Positions 1-6,511 are shown, numbered from the stretch's first letter. The stretch is 26,006 bases of DNA from Clostridia bacterium (GCA_017435305.1 JAFSFH010000009.1:1-26006), one strand, 5' to 3'. Translations and numbers: made by a program. Notes: generated by a model not told the origin, from the sequence alone.

Positions 1-104
1 TGACGATGACCAGCAAGGTGAAGAACCGCCTGGTCTACTGCGTGGTGACCGACAAGTACGGCAAGACCGTCAAGTCTACCACCGTCCGTCTGAAAATGAA
101 ATAA
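1..104 (+). CDS. C-terminal end of a secreted Ig-like domain protein (partial)
   Basis: Only the last 33 codons are in the window, read in the frame that starts at base 3 and ends at TAA 102-104. The peptide contains LVYCVVTDKYGKTVKS followed by a short beta strand and a basic tail. The pattern of Tyr-x-Cys-x-Val-Thr-Asp followed by Gly-Lys-x-Val is the F and G strand signature of Ig-like repeats common in large clostridial surface proteins. The frame is closed by a good terminator 26 bases later. There is no sortase motif or membrane anchor after the domain. The Ig-like call rests on this short motif alone; the rest of the protein lies outside the window. Confidence 0.6.
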   Translation, partial: TMTSKVKNRLVYCVVTDKYGKTVKSTTVRLKMK

Positions 105-130
105 GCTTTCAGCGTGAGAGCCTAACAAAA

Positions 131-157
131 ACCGCCACCCATACGGGTGGCGGTTTT
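131..157 (+). terminator. Intrinsic terminator of the upstream partial gene
   Basis: A perfect GC-rich stem ACCGCCACCC / GGGTGGCGGT closes a four-base ATAC loop and is followed by TTTTC. It is preceded by an A run, so it could also work on the opposite strand. Confidence 0.85.
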
Positions 158-189
158 CATTTTGACTCCTCTCACGTTCGATAGAATCC

Positions 190-330
190 GTAGGGGAGGG
201 GTCTCGCTGCGGCTCGGTCCACCCGCGGCTCTGACAGTCCGCCGGACTGTCATTCACTTCCGCGGGATGTCGCTTCGCTACTCTGTTCCCTCCCGCGATA
301 ATACGGGCGGGCACGGAGACCCGCCCCTAC
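190..330. repeat. Palindromic intergenic element, family C, copy 1
   Basis: The segment begins GTAGGGGAGGGGTCTC and ends GGAGACCCGCCCCTAC, which are near-perfect inverted repeats of each other. Between them lie further palindromes, including GACAGTCCGCCGGACTGTC near 232-250. I see no credible coding frame. The same edge (GTAGGGGA-GGG, preceded by a GATAGAA-CCG motif) recurs at 25621-25655, so this is a dispersed repeat rather than unique spacer. This and the next entry fill the gap between the first two genes. Confidence 0.6.
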
Positions 331-358
331 GACATCAAAACGACGTCGGATAGGACTT

Positions 359-388
359 GTAGGGGAGGGGTTCCATCCCCTCCCGTCG
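359..388. repeat. Short GTAGGGGAGGGG hairpin, family C, copy 2
   Basis: The sequence GTAGGGGAGGGG is followed within a few bases by ATCCCCTCCC, giving an eight- to nine-pair hairpin. It repeats the outer edge of the element at 190-330 and sits just upstream of the GtrA-gene promoter. Confidence 0.5.
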
Positions 389-398
389 CCCGTCCTGT

Positions 399-427
399 TT
401 GACACACCTCACCGCCTGTGATACAAT
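399..427 (+). promoter_or_regulatory. SigA-type promoter of the GtrA-like gene
   Basis: A perfect -35 TTGACA (399-404) is separated by 17 bases from -10 TACAAT (422-427). TG at 419-420 gives an extended -10. The start codon at 455 follows after a short leader with GGAGGT. Confidence 0.85.
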
Positions 428-454
428 AGGGGAAAACGAACGGAGGTGAGGATA

Positions 455-871
455 ATGAAAAAATTACTGGCGCTGTTTGACGCCAAGCTGTGGAAGTTCA
501 TTCTGGTGGGTCTGCTCAACACCCTGGTGGGGGACGGGCTGTCCTTTCTGCTCATTAACCTCACCGACCTGAGCATGTGGTGGTCCACGGCGGTGCCCAC
601 CGCCCTGGCCAGCGTGATGAGCTATTTTCTCAATAAGCATTTCACCTTCAAAAACACCGAAAAGGGGTGGCGCCCCGCCCTGCGCTTCGCCGTGAACATC
701 GGCGTGTGCTATCTGCTGGCCTACGGCATCGCCATCCCGCTGATGCAGTGGGCGCTGGCAGGCTGCGGCGACGCCCTGCGGGACAACGTCGCCAAGCTGA
801 CCGGTATGTGCCTGTTTATGGGCTTTAACTATCTGGGACAGCGGCTGTTCGCATTCCGCACGCAGGATTGA
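455..871 (+). CDS. GtrA-like family small membrane protein
   Basis: This 138-residue protein has about four hydrophobic segments (roughly residues 13-35, 43-60, 76-98 and 113-128) and little else, as is usual for GtrA/DPMS-like proteins. The family signatures SYFLNKHFTFK (56-66) and NYLGQRLFAF (125-134) are present. Such proteins are thought to help move or flip polyprenyl-linked sugars during cell-surface polysaccharide glycosylation; that role is known for some relatives and inferred here. The start is ATG 455, seven bases after GGAGGT, rather than the in-frame GTG at 446 that lies inside the Shine-Dalgarno sequence. It forms a single-gene unit with its own promoter and a terminator downstream. 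No glycosyltransferase partner is adjacent, so the substrate cannot be inferred. Confidence 0.85.
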   Translation: MKKLLALFDAKLWKFILVGLLNTLVGDGLSFLLINLTDLSMWWSTAVPTALASVMSYFLNKHFTFKNTEKGWRPALRFAVNIGVCYLLAYGIAIPLMQWALAGCGDALRDNVAKLTGMCLFMGFNYLGQRLFAFRTQD

Positions 872-922
872 CCGTGACCGACGGGGGAGGCTCCCTTATC
901 CACCGCCGTGTAAAGCAACAAC

Positions 923-961
923 AAAAAAGCCTATGCAACCGTTGGTTGCATAGGCTTTTTG
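923..961. terminator. Bidirectional terminator with the ATGCAACC/GGTTGCAT core, copy 1
   Basis: The stem AAAAAAGCCTATGCAACC / GGTTGCATAGGCTTTTT closes a GTT loop. It has A and T tracts on both sides, so it can serve both the GtrA-like gene and the convergent gene ending at 973. The same core palindrome recurs at 8557-8597 and, in variant form, at 18150-18184. Confidence 0.9.
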
Positions 962-972
962 TTATGTACCTT

Positions 973-1821
973 TTACAGCTCGGGATCCTCCAGGATCTTC
1001 TCCGGCGGCTCCTCCAGCAGCGCGGGATTTTTCATATACTCCTTAAAGCGGCGGAAGGCGGTGGCGAAGTAATAGCCGCTGGCGATGCGCTCGTCCATCA
1101 CCAGACCCAGAGGCAGGCATTTCTCGTGGACGATCTCACCGGTGCGCAGACGGCGGGGAACCTCGCGGGTGTTTCCGGCAGCCATCACCAGGCTGGTGGT
1201 GCCGAAATCATAGGCGTGGTGATAGATGTGGTTGGTGCGGATAGACGCCAGATTGGTAAACACCATGGTGTTGTGCATAGGGCTGGCGTCGATGATGGCC
1301 TTGGGCAGCAGGTTGTGCCAATCCATCCATTTGAGGATGTTCACCGCCACACGCAGCAGACCGGGCAGACCCACCAGGGTCTTGATGATCTTATCGGTGG
1401 CGTTCTCGCCCTCTACGTCGCGGTTGTCGTTGACGAACTTCATAATGCGGTCATCCACGTCGAAGATGGTGTCCTCGGGCTGCAGATAGATCTTGCCCAT
1501 GGTCTCGGCGCCGGTGGCTCCGGCACGGAGCACCACCATACCGATGGCGCGCTCGTTACGGGCGTATACCCGCTTATTGACCACAAAGCGGTTGAGGGCG
1601 GGGAACTCGTTGATCAGGCGGTTCATACCGGCCAGTATCACGGTCATATGACTCATGCTCTTACCCTCTTTTTTCTTCTGGCGGATGTATTTCTCAATGG
1701 GCTCCAGGGGAATGTCCAAGGTAATGGAATTCAGGGAATCACTGCGTTTTGTCATAATATGAGCCACGATGCGATACATGGGGTCGGTGTGGCGCAGCAT
1801 CTTTCCGTCTGCTCTTCTCAT
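973..1821 (-). CDS. 2-oxo acid dehydrogenase E2 catalytic-domain-like acyltransferase, active site degenerate
   Basis: The 282-residue protein resembles the catalytic (chloramphenicol-acetyltransferase-fold) domain of E2 subunits: PMHNTMVFTNLASI (181-194), HIYHHAYDFGTTS (198-210), and a C-terminal segment matching the active-site block. It has no lipoyl domain, no subunit-binding domain and no E1 or E3 gene nearby. The canonical DHRxxDG motif reads DERIASG at 243-249, so both the catalytic His and the following Asp are replaced, by Glu and Ser. It may be a noncatalytic or repurposed acyltransferase. Clostridial genomes often carry such stand-alone proteins; their role is unknown to me. The start is supported by GAGGAG eight to nine bases upstream. 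A promoter overlaps the end of trmO. Confidence 0.75.
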   Translation of the reverse strand: MRRADGKMLRHTDPMYRIVAHIMTKRSDSLNSITLDIPLEPIEKYIRQKKKEGKSMSHMTVILAGMNRLINEFPALNRFVVNKRVYARNERAIGMVVLRAGATGAETMGKIYLQPEDTIFDVDDRIMKFVNDNRDVEGENATDKIIKTLVGLPGLLRVAVNILKWMDWHNLLPKAIIDASPMHNTMVFTNLASIRTNHIYHHAYDFGTTSLVMAAGNTREVPRRLRTGEIVHEKCLPLGLVMDERIASGYYFATAFRRFKEYMKNPALLEEPPEKILEDPEL

Positions 1822-1843
1822 AGGCGTTCCTCCTCAAGGTGAG

Positions 1844-1858
1844 TTAACAATTTGTTCA
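1844..1858. promoter_or_regulatory. Imperfect 15-bp dyad next to the E2-like gene promoter
   Basis: TTAACAATTTGTTCA is palindromic except at the second/fourteenth positions and the centre. It lies just downstream of the expected transcription start for the minus-strand gene, which is where a repressor would block it. The regulator is unknown; the similarity to a Rex half-site (TTGTGA, TTAAC) is only partial. Confidence 0.35.
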
Positions 1859-1867
1859 CAATTAAGA

Positions 1868-1896
1868 ATTATAGCACATTATTCGACAAAAATCAA
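1868..1896 (-). promoter_or_regulatory. SigA-type promoter of the E2-like gene
   Basis: Read on minus: -35 TTGATT (1896-1891), a 17-base spacer, then -10 TATAAT (1873-1868) with TGC before it (extended -10). The -35 overlaps the trmO stop codon at 1893-1895, so the E2-like gene can be transcribed separately from trmO. Confidence 0.8.
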
Positions 1897-2573
1897 CCCA
1901 AAATCTCAACCACGGTGAGAATTCCCTCCGCCACGGTGAAGCGGACGTCGTAGCCGGCAAAGCCCATACCGTATACCCGCTCGGGGTCGTTCTGATAGGT
2001 GGGGCGGGGGTCGTGCGCCAGCACCGCCAGCAGACGGTGGCGCACGTCCTTGGGCAGGGGAGCCAGCAGGGCGGGGTCGCACTGCACCTGCACCGCGCGG
2101 TCGGTGAGCCCCTGGACAAAGCCGCCCACCGCGTCGGCGTGGGCGTCGGTATAGGCGAGATAGGGTTTAATATCAAAGATGGGGGTGCCGTCCATCAGGT
2201 CTGCCCCCGCCACCGTGATGACGGGACCCTCGGGTGTGGCGTAGTCCACCCCCACCAGCTTGACGCTGGACAGCCCGATGGGGTTGGGGCGATAGGGGGA
2301 GCGGGTGGCGAACACCCCCATACGGGTGTTGCCCCCCAGACGGGGCGGGCGCACCGTGGGGGAGAATCCCTCCTGCCGCACCTGGGAGAAGTGCCATATC
2401 AGCCACAGGTGGGAGAAATCCGTGAGCCCCCGCAGGGCGTCGGGGTTGCGGTATTCCGGCTCAAACACGATGCGGGCGGTCAGCTCCTCCACCACGCCGC
2501 TCTGACGGGGCACGCCGAACTTGGTGCCGAAGTCGGTGCGGATGTGGGCGATGGGTTTTAGGGTCAGATTCAT
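1893..2573 (-). CDS. trmO: tRNA (N6-threonylcarbamoyladenosine(37)-N6)-methyltransferase TrmO
   Basis: The 226-residue protein matches the TsaA/TrmO family, which adds an S-adenosylmethionine-derived methyl group to t6A37 of some tRNAs to give m6t6A. It has the N-terminal beta-barrel entry ([19 protein letters not shown], residues 6-24), the hallmark [21 protein letters not shown] (starting at residue 80), and [15 protein letters not shown] further on. The C-terminal extension has the usual bacterial length. The start ATG follows GGGAGG by seven bases. The gene is divergent from rubrerythrin with its own promoter. TsaD, which helps make the t6A substrate, is encoded in the same window at 17136 but in a separate unit. 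Confidence 0.93.
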   Translation of the reverse strand: MNLTLKPIAHIRTDFGTKFGVPRQSGVVEELTARIVFEPEYRNPDALRGLTDFSHLWLIWHFSQVRQEGFSPTVRPPRLGGNTRMGVFATRSPYRPNPIGLSSVKLVGVDYATPEGPVITVAGADLMDGTPIFDIKPYLAYTDAHADAVGGFVQGLTDRAVQVQCDPALLAPLPKDVRHRLLAVLAHDPRPTYQNDPERVYGMGFAGYDVRFTVAEGILTVVEILG

Positions 2574-2602
2574 ACTGGTTCCTCCCTTGGGAGATTTCCC
2601 TC

Positions 2603-2631
2603 ATTATACCACAAAGCGGGGCAGGGGGCAA
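2603..2631 (-). promoter_or_regulatory. Promoter of trmO
   Basis: Read on minus: -35 TTGCCC (2631-2626), a 17-base spacer, -10 TATAAT (2608-2603), with TGG immediately upstream giving an extended -10. Confidence 0.75.
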
Positions 2632-2667
2632 GTCGGCAAAAATATCTCGTTTTTCTCGCAAAAAACC

Positions 2668-2696
2668 TTGAAAAATTTGAAAATTTTGGATATACT
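2668..2696 (+). promoter_or_regulatory. Promoter of rubrerythrin
   Basis: -35 TTGAAA (2668-2673), a 17-base spacer and -10 TATACT (2691-2696), in an AT-rich stretch unlike its surroundings. It is about 40 bases from the rubrerythrin start codon. No clear PerR box was seen. Confidence 0.8.
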
Positions 2697-2735
2697 ATGT
2701 CTGTATTTAAAATTTATCCATCAGGAGGTATTGTT

Positions 2736-3269
2736 ATGAATCTGAAGGGCACCAAGACCGAGCGCAATCTGGCGGAGGCTTTTGCCGGCGAGAGCCAGGC
2801 GCGCAACAAGTACACCTATTTCGCATCCGTCGCCAAGAAGGAGGGCTATCAGCAGATCGCCGCCATCTTCGAGCAGACCGCCAACAACGAGAAGGAGCAC
2901 GCCAAATTGTGGTTTAAGGCTCTGCAGGGCATCGGCGACACCGCCGCCAACCTGCTGGCCGCCGCCGAGGGCGAGTACTACGAGTGGACCGATATGTACG
3001 ATCAGTTCGCCAAGGACGCCGAGGAGGAGGGCTTTACCGCTCTGGCCAAGCAGTTCCGTATGGTGGCCGCCATTGAGAAGACCCACGAGGAGCGCTATCG
3101 CAAGCTGCTGCAGAACGTAGAGATGCAGCAGGTCTTTGAGAAGGCCGGCGAGACCATGTGGGAGTGCCGCAACTGCGGACACCTGGTTATGGGCAAAAAG
3201 GCGCCCGCCGTCTGCCCCGTCTGCGCTCATCCCCAGGCCTATTTCGAGGTCCGCAAGGAGAATTACTAA
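2736..3269 (+). CDS. rbr: Rubrerythrin
   Basis: This 177-residue cytoplasmic protein reduces hydrogen peroxide in anaerobes using electrons passed through rubredoxin-type iron. The N-terminal ferritin-like four-helix domain (1-135) carries the diiron ligands: E19 in AGES, E52 and H55 in NEKEH, glutamates around 96-97, and the IEKTHEERY segment (113-121). The C-terminal rubredoxin-like domain has the four iron-binding cysteines as CxxC pairs: C144/C147 and C160/C163. The length is typical. The start is ATG 2736 after AGGAGG; an upstream in-frame ATG at 2697 lies before the Shine-Dalgarno site and is rejected. It is a single-gene unit with a strong promoter and terminator. It implies an anaerobic, oxygen-sensitive host. 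Confidence 0.96.
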   Translation: MNLKGTKTERNLAEAFAGESQARNKYTYFASVAKKEGYQQIAAIFEQTANNEKEHAKLWFKALQGIGDTAANLLAAAEGEYYEWTDMYDQFAKDAEEEGFTALAKQFRMVAAIEKTHEERYRKLLQNVEMQQVFEKAGETMWECRNCGHLVMGKKAPAVCPVCAHPQAYFEVRKENY

Positions 3270-3279
3270 TCCGAAACAA

Positions 3280-3311
3280 AAAACGCCGATGCGTCAGCAT
3301 CGGCGTTTTTC
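3280..3311. terminator. Bidirectional terminator between rubrerythrin and the convergent lipoprotein gene
   Basis: Stem AAACGCCGATGC / GCATCGGCGTTT with a GTCA loop. An A run lies on the left and T runs on the right, so it serves both converging genes. Confidence 0.9.
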
Positions 3312-3314
3312 TTT

Positions 3315-4934
3315 TTAGTCGAATTTCAGTGCCTCGCGGAAATAGAGGGGTGCGGCGAACCGTCCGCCGCCAAAGGGGCGGGGATGGATGCCCTCGGTGT
3401 CCTCCGCCACGGCATAGTAGCGGGTGACCACGCTCAGAGGCACGCAGGGGCAGACCTGCCACAGCATCCCCTCCAGCCGTTGCACCGCGCTGCGCCCGCC
3501 CTTGAGGGCGGTTTCCACGGCGGCGTCCACGTCCTTGTTGTTGAGGTTGGACAGATTATTCACCCCGTCGGAGCCGAAGCAGGACAGGTTTTCGGCGGCG
3601 GTATTGCCGGTGGGGGTGTGGGTGTACACGGCGGCCTGGTAGTTGCCGCTGAGCACCCGCTTATTCAGCTCCGCCTGGGGCAATAGGGTCAGGGTGGGGT
3701 ACACCCCCAGATTCTTCTGCCAGGATTGCACCAGATAGCGGGCGATGTCCGCGCTGACGGGGTCGTCCGCCGCCAACAGCTCGAATCGCAGGCTGCCGCT
3801 CTCCAGCGTTGCCAGACCCTTTGCCAGCTGTTTTTTGGCGGCGGCGGTGTCGGTGGCATAGGCGAGGGCGTTGTCCGCGGTGCGGTAGCGCTCGGTGCCG
3901 CTGACCACCGCCTCGGGGGTGACGTAGCCCTCGGCGGGGGTTTCGTCGCTGATGCCGTCGTACACGCCCCGCAGGGTGTCCCACTCGATGCTGTCCCGCA
4001 GACTGCGGCGCACCGCCGCCACCGTAAAGGGGTCACCGGCGGTATTAAACCACAGGCTGCGCAGGGTATCCTGCAGGGGGTGCAGGGTGGCGCCCTCCGG
4101 TGCCGCGGCGGTCTGTTGGGCGGTGAGCAGGGCGGCGTCCAGTCCGCCCTCGGACAGGGCGGTCAAGGGGTCCTCGGTGCCGATGACGTAGCGCACCGCC
4201 TCCGGTGCCACCGCCTCGGCATCGTGATAGTCGTTGTGCTTATACATCAGCAGGCTCTCGTTGTGGTTCCACGCCCCCAGCCAGAAGGGGCCGTTGGAGA
4301 TGAGATAATCCTTCTCCAGTCCGTAGCGCCCCTCGGTGTAGTCAAAGAATGCCTTGTTACAGGGCATAAAAGGGGTAGTAGCCAAACGGCTGAGGAAGTG
4401 GGGATCCGCCTTGACCAAGGTCACCACCAGTGTTTTGTCGTCTGTCGCCTCCACCCCCAGGGCGCTGACCTTTTGCTTGCCGTGGCGGATGGCGCGGGCG
4501 TTTTTAATGGTGTCGAATTCCGCCGCCACCGCGGATTTGGTGGCGGGGTCCACCGCCCGCTGCCACGCGAACACAAAGTCGTGGGCGGTGAGGATGGTGG
4601 GGGTGTCAAAGGGGGTCTCCTGACCCCGCAGGTGCAGGCAGCTCCAGTAGGATTCCCGCAGGGTAAAGGTATAGGTCTTTTGGTCGTCGGACACGGTCCA
4701 GTCGGCGGCGCCGGGCACCACCTTACCGTCCTTATCCAGACGGGTCAGCCCCTCAAACAGGGCGGATATGACCGTGACCGAGGCGGTGTCGGTGGCGGTC
4801 TGGGGGTCCAGCGTCACCGGTTCCTCCTCCAGAGGGAAGCGGAAACCGCCGCCGGTGCCGTCGTCGCCGCAGCCGGTGACGCACAGGCACAGTATACCGA
4901 CGCATAGCAATAGGCTTATCAGCCGTCGTTTCAT
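3315..4934 (-). CDS. Peptide ABC transporter substrate-binding lipoprotein (family 5)
   Basis: This 539-residue extracytoplasmic lipoprotein belongs to the OppA/DppA-type solute-binding family. It has a basic N-terminus, a hydrophobic core and a lipobox ending VTGC, with Cys22 as the lipidation site. The mature part opens with EEEPVTLDPQTATDTAS (from about residue 36), the family's usual first strand, and continues with ALFEGLTRLDKDGKVVPGAADWTVSDD. The likely role is capturing oligopeptides, possibly cell-wall peptides, for an ABC importer. No permease or ATPase genes are adjacent, so it is an orphan receptor that would need transporter components from elsewhere, or acts as a sensor. A strong AAAGGAGG site precedes the start. 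The region upstream is occupied by the DUF559 element, and I could not identify a convincing promoter. Confidence 0.88.
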   Translation of the reverse strand: MKRRLISLLLCVGILCLCVTGCGDDGTGGGFRFPLEEEPVTLDPQTATDTASVTVISALFEGLTRLDKDGKVVPGAADWTVSDDQKTYTFTLRESYWSCLHLRGQETPFDTPTILTAHDFVFAWQRAVDPATKSAVAAEFDTIKNARAIRHGKQKVSALGVEATDDKTLVVTLVKADPHFLSRLATTPFMPCNKAFFDYTEGRYGLEKDYLISNGPFWLGAWNHNESLLMYKHNDYHDAEAVAPEAVRYVIGTEDPLTALSEGGLDAALLTAQQTAAAPEGATLHPLQDTLRSLWFNTAGDPFTVAAVRRSLRDSIEWDTLRGVYDGISDETPAEGYVTPEAVVSGTERYRTADNALAYATDTAAAKKQLAKGLATLESGSLRFELLAADDPVSADIARYLVQSWQKNLGVYPTLTLLPQAELNKRVLSGNYQAAVYTHTPTGNTAAENLSCFGSDGVNNLSNLNNKDVDAAVETALKGGRSAVQRLEGMLWQVCPCVPLSVVTRYYAVAEDTEGIHPRPFGGGRFAAPLYFREALKFD

Positions 4935-4985
4935 TCCGCTTTCCTCCTTTCCGGTCGGGTGATAGTATGCATAAAATCGGAGAAC

Positions 4986-5405
4986 TCACTCCTTGGCTCC
5001 CTCTGATGAGGGAGCTGTCAGCGCGCTTCGCGAAGCGAAGTGTCGATGACTGAGGGAGAGAGCCTTAACAGTTTCGTCTATTTTTTGGCACACACCATTA
5101 AAGTTCCGATCGATATCCAAATTGCAGATTCGCAGTATGGTCAGATTCATGGATTCCAATTTGTCGGTGCGCAGTTGATCCGCTTTCTCTTGCTTTTGAG
5201 AATAATGTCCACTACCGTCCAGTTCAATAACCAGTTCTACTTTGGCACAATAAAAATCGGCAATATAATCTCCGATGGCTTTTTGCCTTTGAAATCGCAG
5301 GGGATAGAAACGTAAGAAAGTATACCATAGTTTTCGTTCCCATGGCGTCATTGTCTTCCTGAGATGTTTCGCTAAAGGAATATTTCTTCGGTTGTAATCT
5401 TTCAT
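4986..5405 (-). CDS. DUF559 domain protein (predicted PD-(D/E)XK/Vsr-like nuclease) inside a TIR-bounded element
   Basis: The 139-residue protein has the DUF559 pattern: NIPLAKHLRKTMTPWERKLWY (8-28), FQRQKAIGDYIADFYC (38-53) and VIELDGSGHY (59-68). The acidic residues D50, E61 and D63 plus H67 are placed as in Vsr-like endonucleases, so DNA cleavage or nicking is predicted but unproven. The start is ATG 5405, after GGAGGGAGAG; the same frame is open to 5603 but that part runs through repeat DNA and other signals. Both ends of the gene merge into the repeat: the ribosome-binding site lies in the left repeat end, and residues 115-139 are encoded by the right repeat end, with the stop codon just outside it. 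A tail made of repeat sequence would not be expected to be functional. Confidence 0.8.
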   Translation of the reverse strand: MKDYNRRNIPLAKHLRKTMTPWERKLWYTFLRFYPLRFQRQKAIGDYIADFYCAKVELVIELDGSGHYSQKQEKADQLRTDKLESMNLTILRICNLDIDRNFNGVCQKIDETVKALSLSHRHFASRSALTAPSSEGAKE

Positions 5406-5465
5406 TTTCTCTCCCTCCGTCATTTGCTCCGCAAATGCCACCTCCCTCATCAGAGGGAGGCAAGG
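4991..5465 (-). mobile_element. Candidate 475-bp TIR-bounded element carrying the DUF559 gene (family A, full copy)
   Basis: The two edges are inverted repeats. Reading inwards, one begins CCTTGGCTCCCTCTGATGAG (4991 onwards) and the other CCTTGCCTCCCTCTGATGAG (minus strand from 5465); over 24 bases they differ at one position. Each terminal repeat is itself a hairpin, CTCCCTC-TGAT-GAGGGAG. Each is followed by a second inner hairpin and then a GGAGGGAGAG-type junction. The left end is adjacent to the DUF559 start codon. The same left and right ends, without the gene, occur at 18202-18322. No clear target-site duplication was found, so mobility is inferred from architecture and copy number only. 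Confidence 0.55.
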
Positions 5466-5493
5466 GTAGGGCTCGCACACGGCTCTTTTCCTT

Positions 5494-5523
5494 ATTATAG
5501 CAAAATCCCCGACCGGTTTGCAA
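5494..5523 (-). promoter_or_regulatory. Promoter upstream of the DUF559 element, embedded in the S1-gene terminator
   Basis: Read on minus: -35 TTGCAA (5523-5518), an 18-base spacer and -10 TATAAT (5499-5494) with TGC before it (extended -10). The -35 lies in the terminator loop and the -10 just after its T tract. It sits outside the left terminal repeat, so the element would be using a host promoter. Confidence 0.6.
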
Positions 5524-5536
5524 CCCGTCGGGGATA
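5501..5536 (-). terminator. Terminator of the S1-domain gene
   Basis: Stem ATCCCCGAC / GTCGGGGAT on minus with a long loop that contains a smaller GGTT/AACC pairing, followed by TTTTG. It starts seven bases after the stop codon of the S1-domain gene. Confidence 0.75.
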
Positions 5537-5542
5537 AAATTC

Positions 5543-6481
5543 TTACGTTCGCTCGAAATACCGCTCGATGACGCGGCTGCAGCCCTCGGGGGAATACCGC
5601 CAATGGGTCAGCGGACCGCTGGTGATGTAGTATTCCGGCAGGGTGGGGGGCTGGTCGTTGTCGGTGGCGTCGATGAGCGCCAGCTTGATCTTCAGCTTCT
5701 CCGGCTGCAGGCTCTTGATGTAGACGGCGGCCTGCTGTCCCACCCGCACGTCGGGGTGCGGCTCTGCCAGACCCGCCAGATTGGGGGACAATTCCACGAA
5801 GATGCCGTAGGGCTCCACCGACCGCACGATGCCGCTGACTGTTTCCCCCACGGTAAAGCGGGCGGCGTTCTCCTCCCAGGTGCCCAGCAGCTCCCGATGG
5901 GACAGGCAGACCCGCCCCTTATCCAGCGAGCTGACCACCCCCAGTATCTCCATACCCACCGTCAGGCGGTCGGAGGGGTGGAGGATACGGCTGACCGATA
6001 TGTCCGCGATGGGCAACAGCGCCGGCAGCCCGCATCCAATATCGCAGAAGGCGCCGAAGGTCTCCAGACGGGTGATGCGGGCGGGGATGACGTCCCCCGG
6101 CTGCAGGCGGTCCAGGAATTCCTCCCGACACCGTTGCTGGGCGATGCGGCGGGACAGGATGGGGCGGCAGCCCTCCTCGGTGTGGCGGAATCCCGTCACC
6201 ACGAAGCAGACCGGCTTGTTGACGCGGGTGATCAGTACAATGTCCTTGGTGACCCCCTCGGCGATGCCCAGCGCCCCCTCGGCGTGGGGGATGATGCCCT
6301 CGCCGCAGGGCAGCTTGACGTACAGGTTGTGGTCCACGTCACAGCGCACCGCCCGTCCCTCCAGCAGGCGACCCTCCTCCTTGGCTTGCATCAGGGCGGT
6401 TATGGTGGCGGTGGCTTGTTTGTTTTCGGGGGAGTTGATGAGATCCCCCTCCGGCAGATAGCGGGTACAATAGTCTGTCAT
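5543..6481 (-). CDS. S1 RNA-binding domain protein
   Basis: This 312-residue protein has two clear S1 (OB-fold) domains. Residues about 128-200 read GDVIPARITRLETFGAFCDIG...LLPIADIS and end in VCLSHRELLGTW; residues about 210-270 read VGETVSGIVRSVEPYGIFVELSPNLAGLAE. A more degenerate S1-like unit lies at about 38-115. Multi-S1 proteins of this kind bind RNA or the ribosome; it looks like a short ribosomal protein S1 homolog, but its exact target is not evident. The start at 6481 follows an AAAGGAAAGG stretch; an alternative in-frame start 54 bases upstream lies between the -10 box and this site. A TATAAT at 6512-6517 on minus is the probable -10. It is a single-gene unit with its own terminator. 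Confidence 0.85.
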   Translation of the reverse strand: MTDYCTRYLPEGDLINSPENKQATATITALMQAKEEGRLLEGRAVRCDVDHNLYVKLPCGEGIIPHAEGALGIAEGVTKDIVLITRVNKPVCFVVTGFRHTEEGCRPILSRRIAQQRCREEFLDRLQPGDVIPARITRLETFGAFCDIGCGLPALLPIADISVSRILHPSDRLTVGMEILGVVSSLDKGRVCLSHRELLGTWEENAARFTVGETVSGIVRSVEPYGIFVELSPNLAGLAEPHPDVRVGQQAAVYIKSLQPEKLKIKLALIDATDNDQPPTLPEYYITSGPLTHWRYSPEGCSRVIERYFERT

Positions 6482-6511
6482 ACGTACCGTTCCTTTCCTT
6501 TGACATAGTGA

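Noticed and set aside
446..454. GTG start for the GtrA-like gene at 446
   Set aside because: This codon is inside the GGAGGTG Shine-Dalgarno sequence itself; ATG 455 is correctly spaced from it.
868..1842. Plus-strand 324-codon frame opposite the E2-like gene
   Set aside because: Its translation is low-complexity and unlike any family, and the minus frame has clear E2-type motifs.
4991..5465. Ordinary insertion sequence with a DDE or tyrosine transposase
   Set aside because: The only protein encoded is a 139-residue DUF559 protein; no transposase motifs and no target duplication were found.
5406..5603. Upstream extension of the DUF559 frame to 5603
   Set aside because: The extension crosses the end of the S1-domain gene, its terminator and the left repeat end, has no ribosome-binding site and no family similarity. 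ATG 5405 has a good GGAGGGAGAG site and family-like start.
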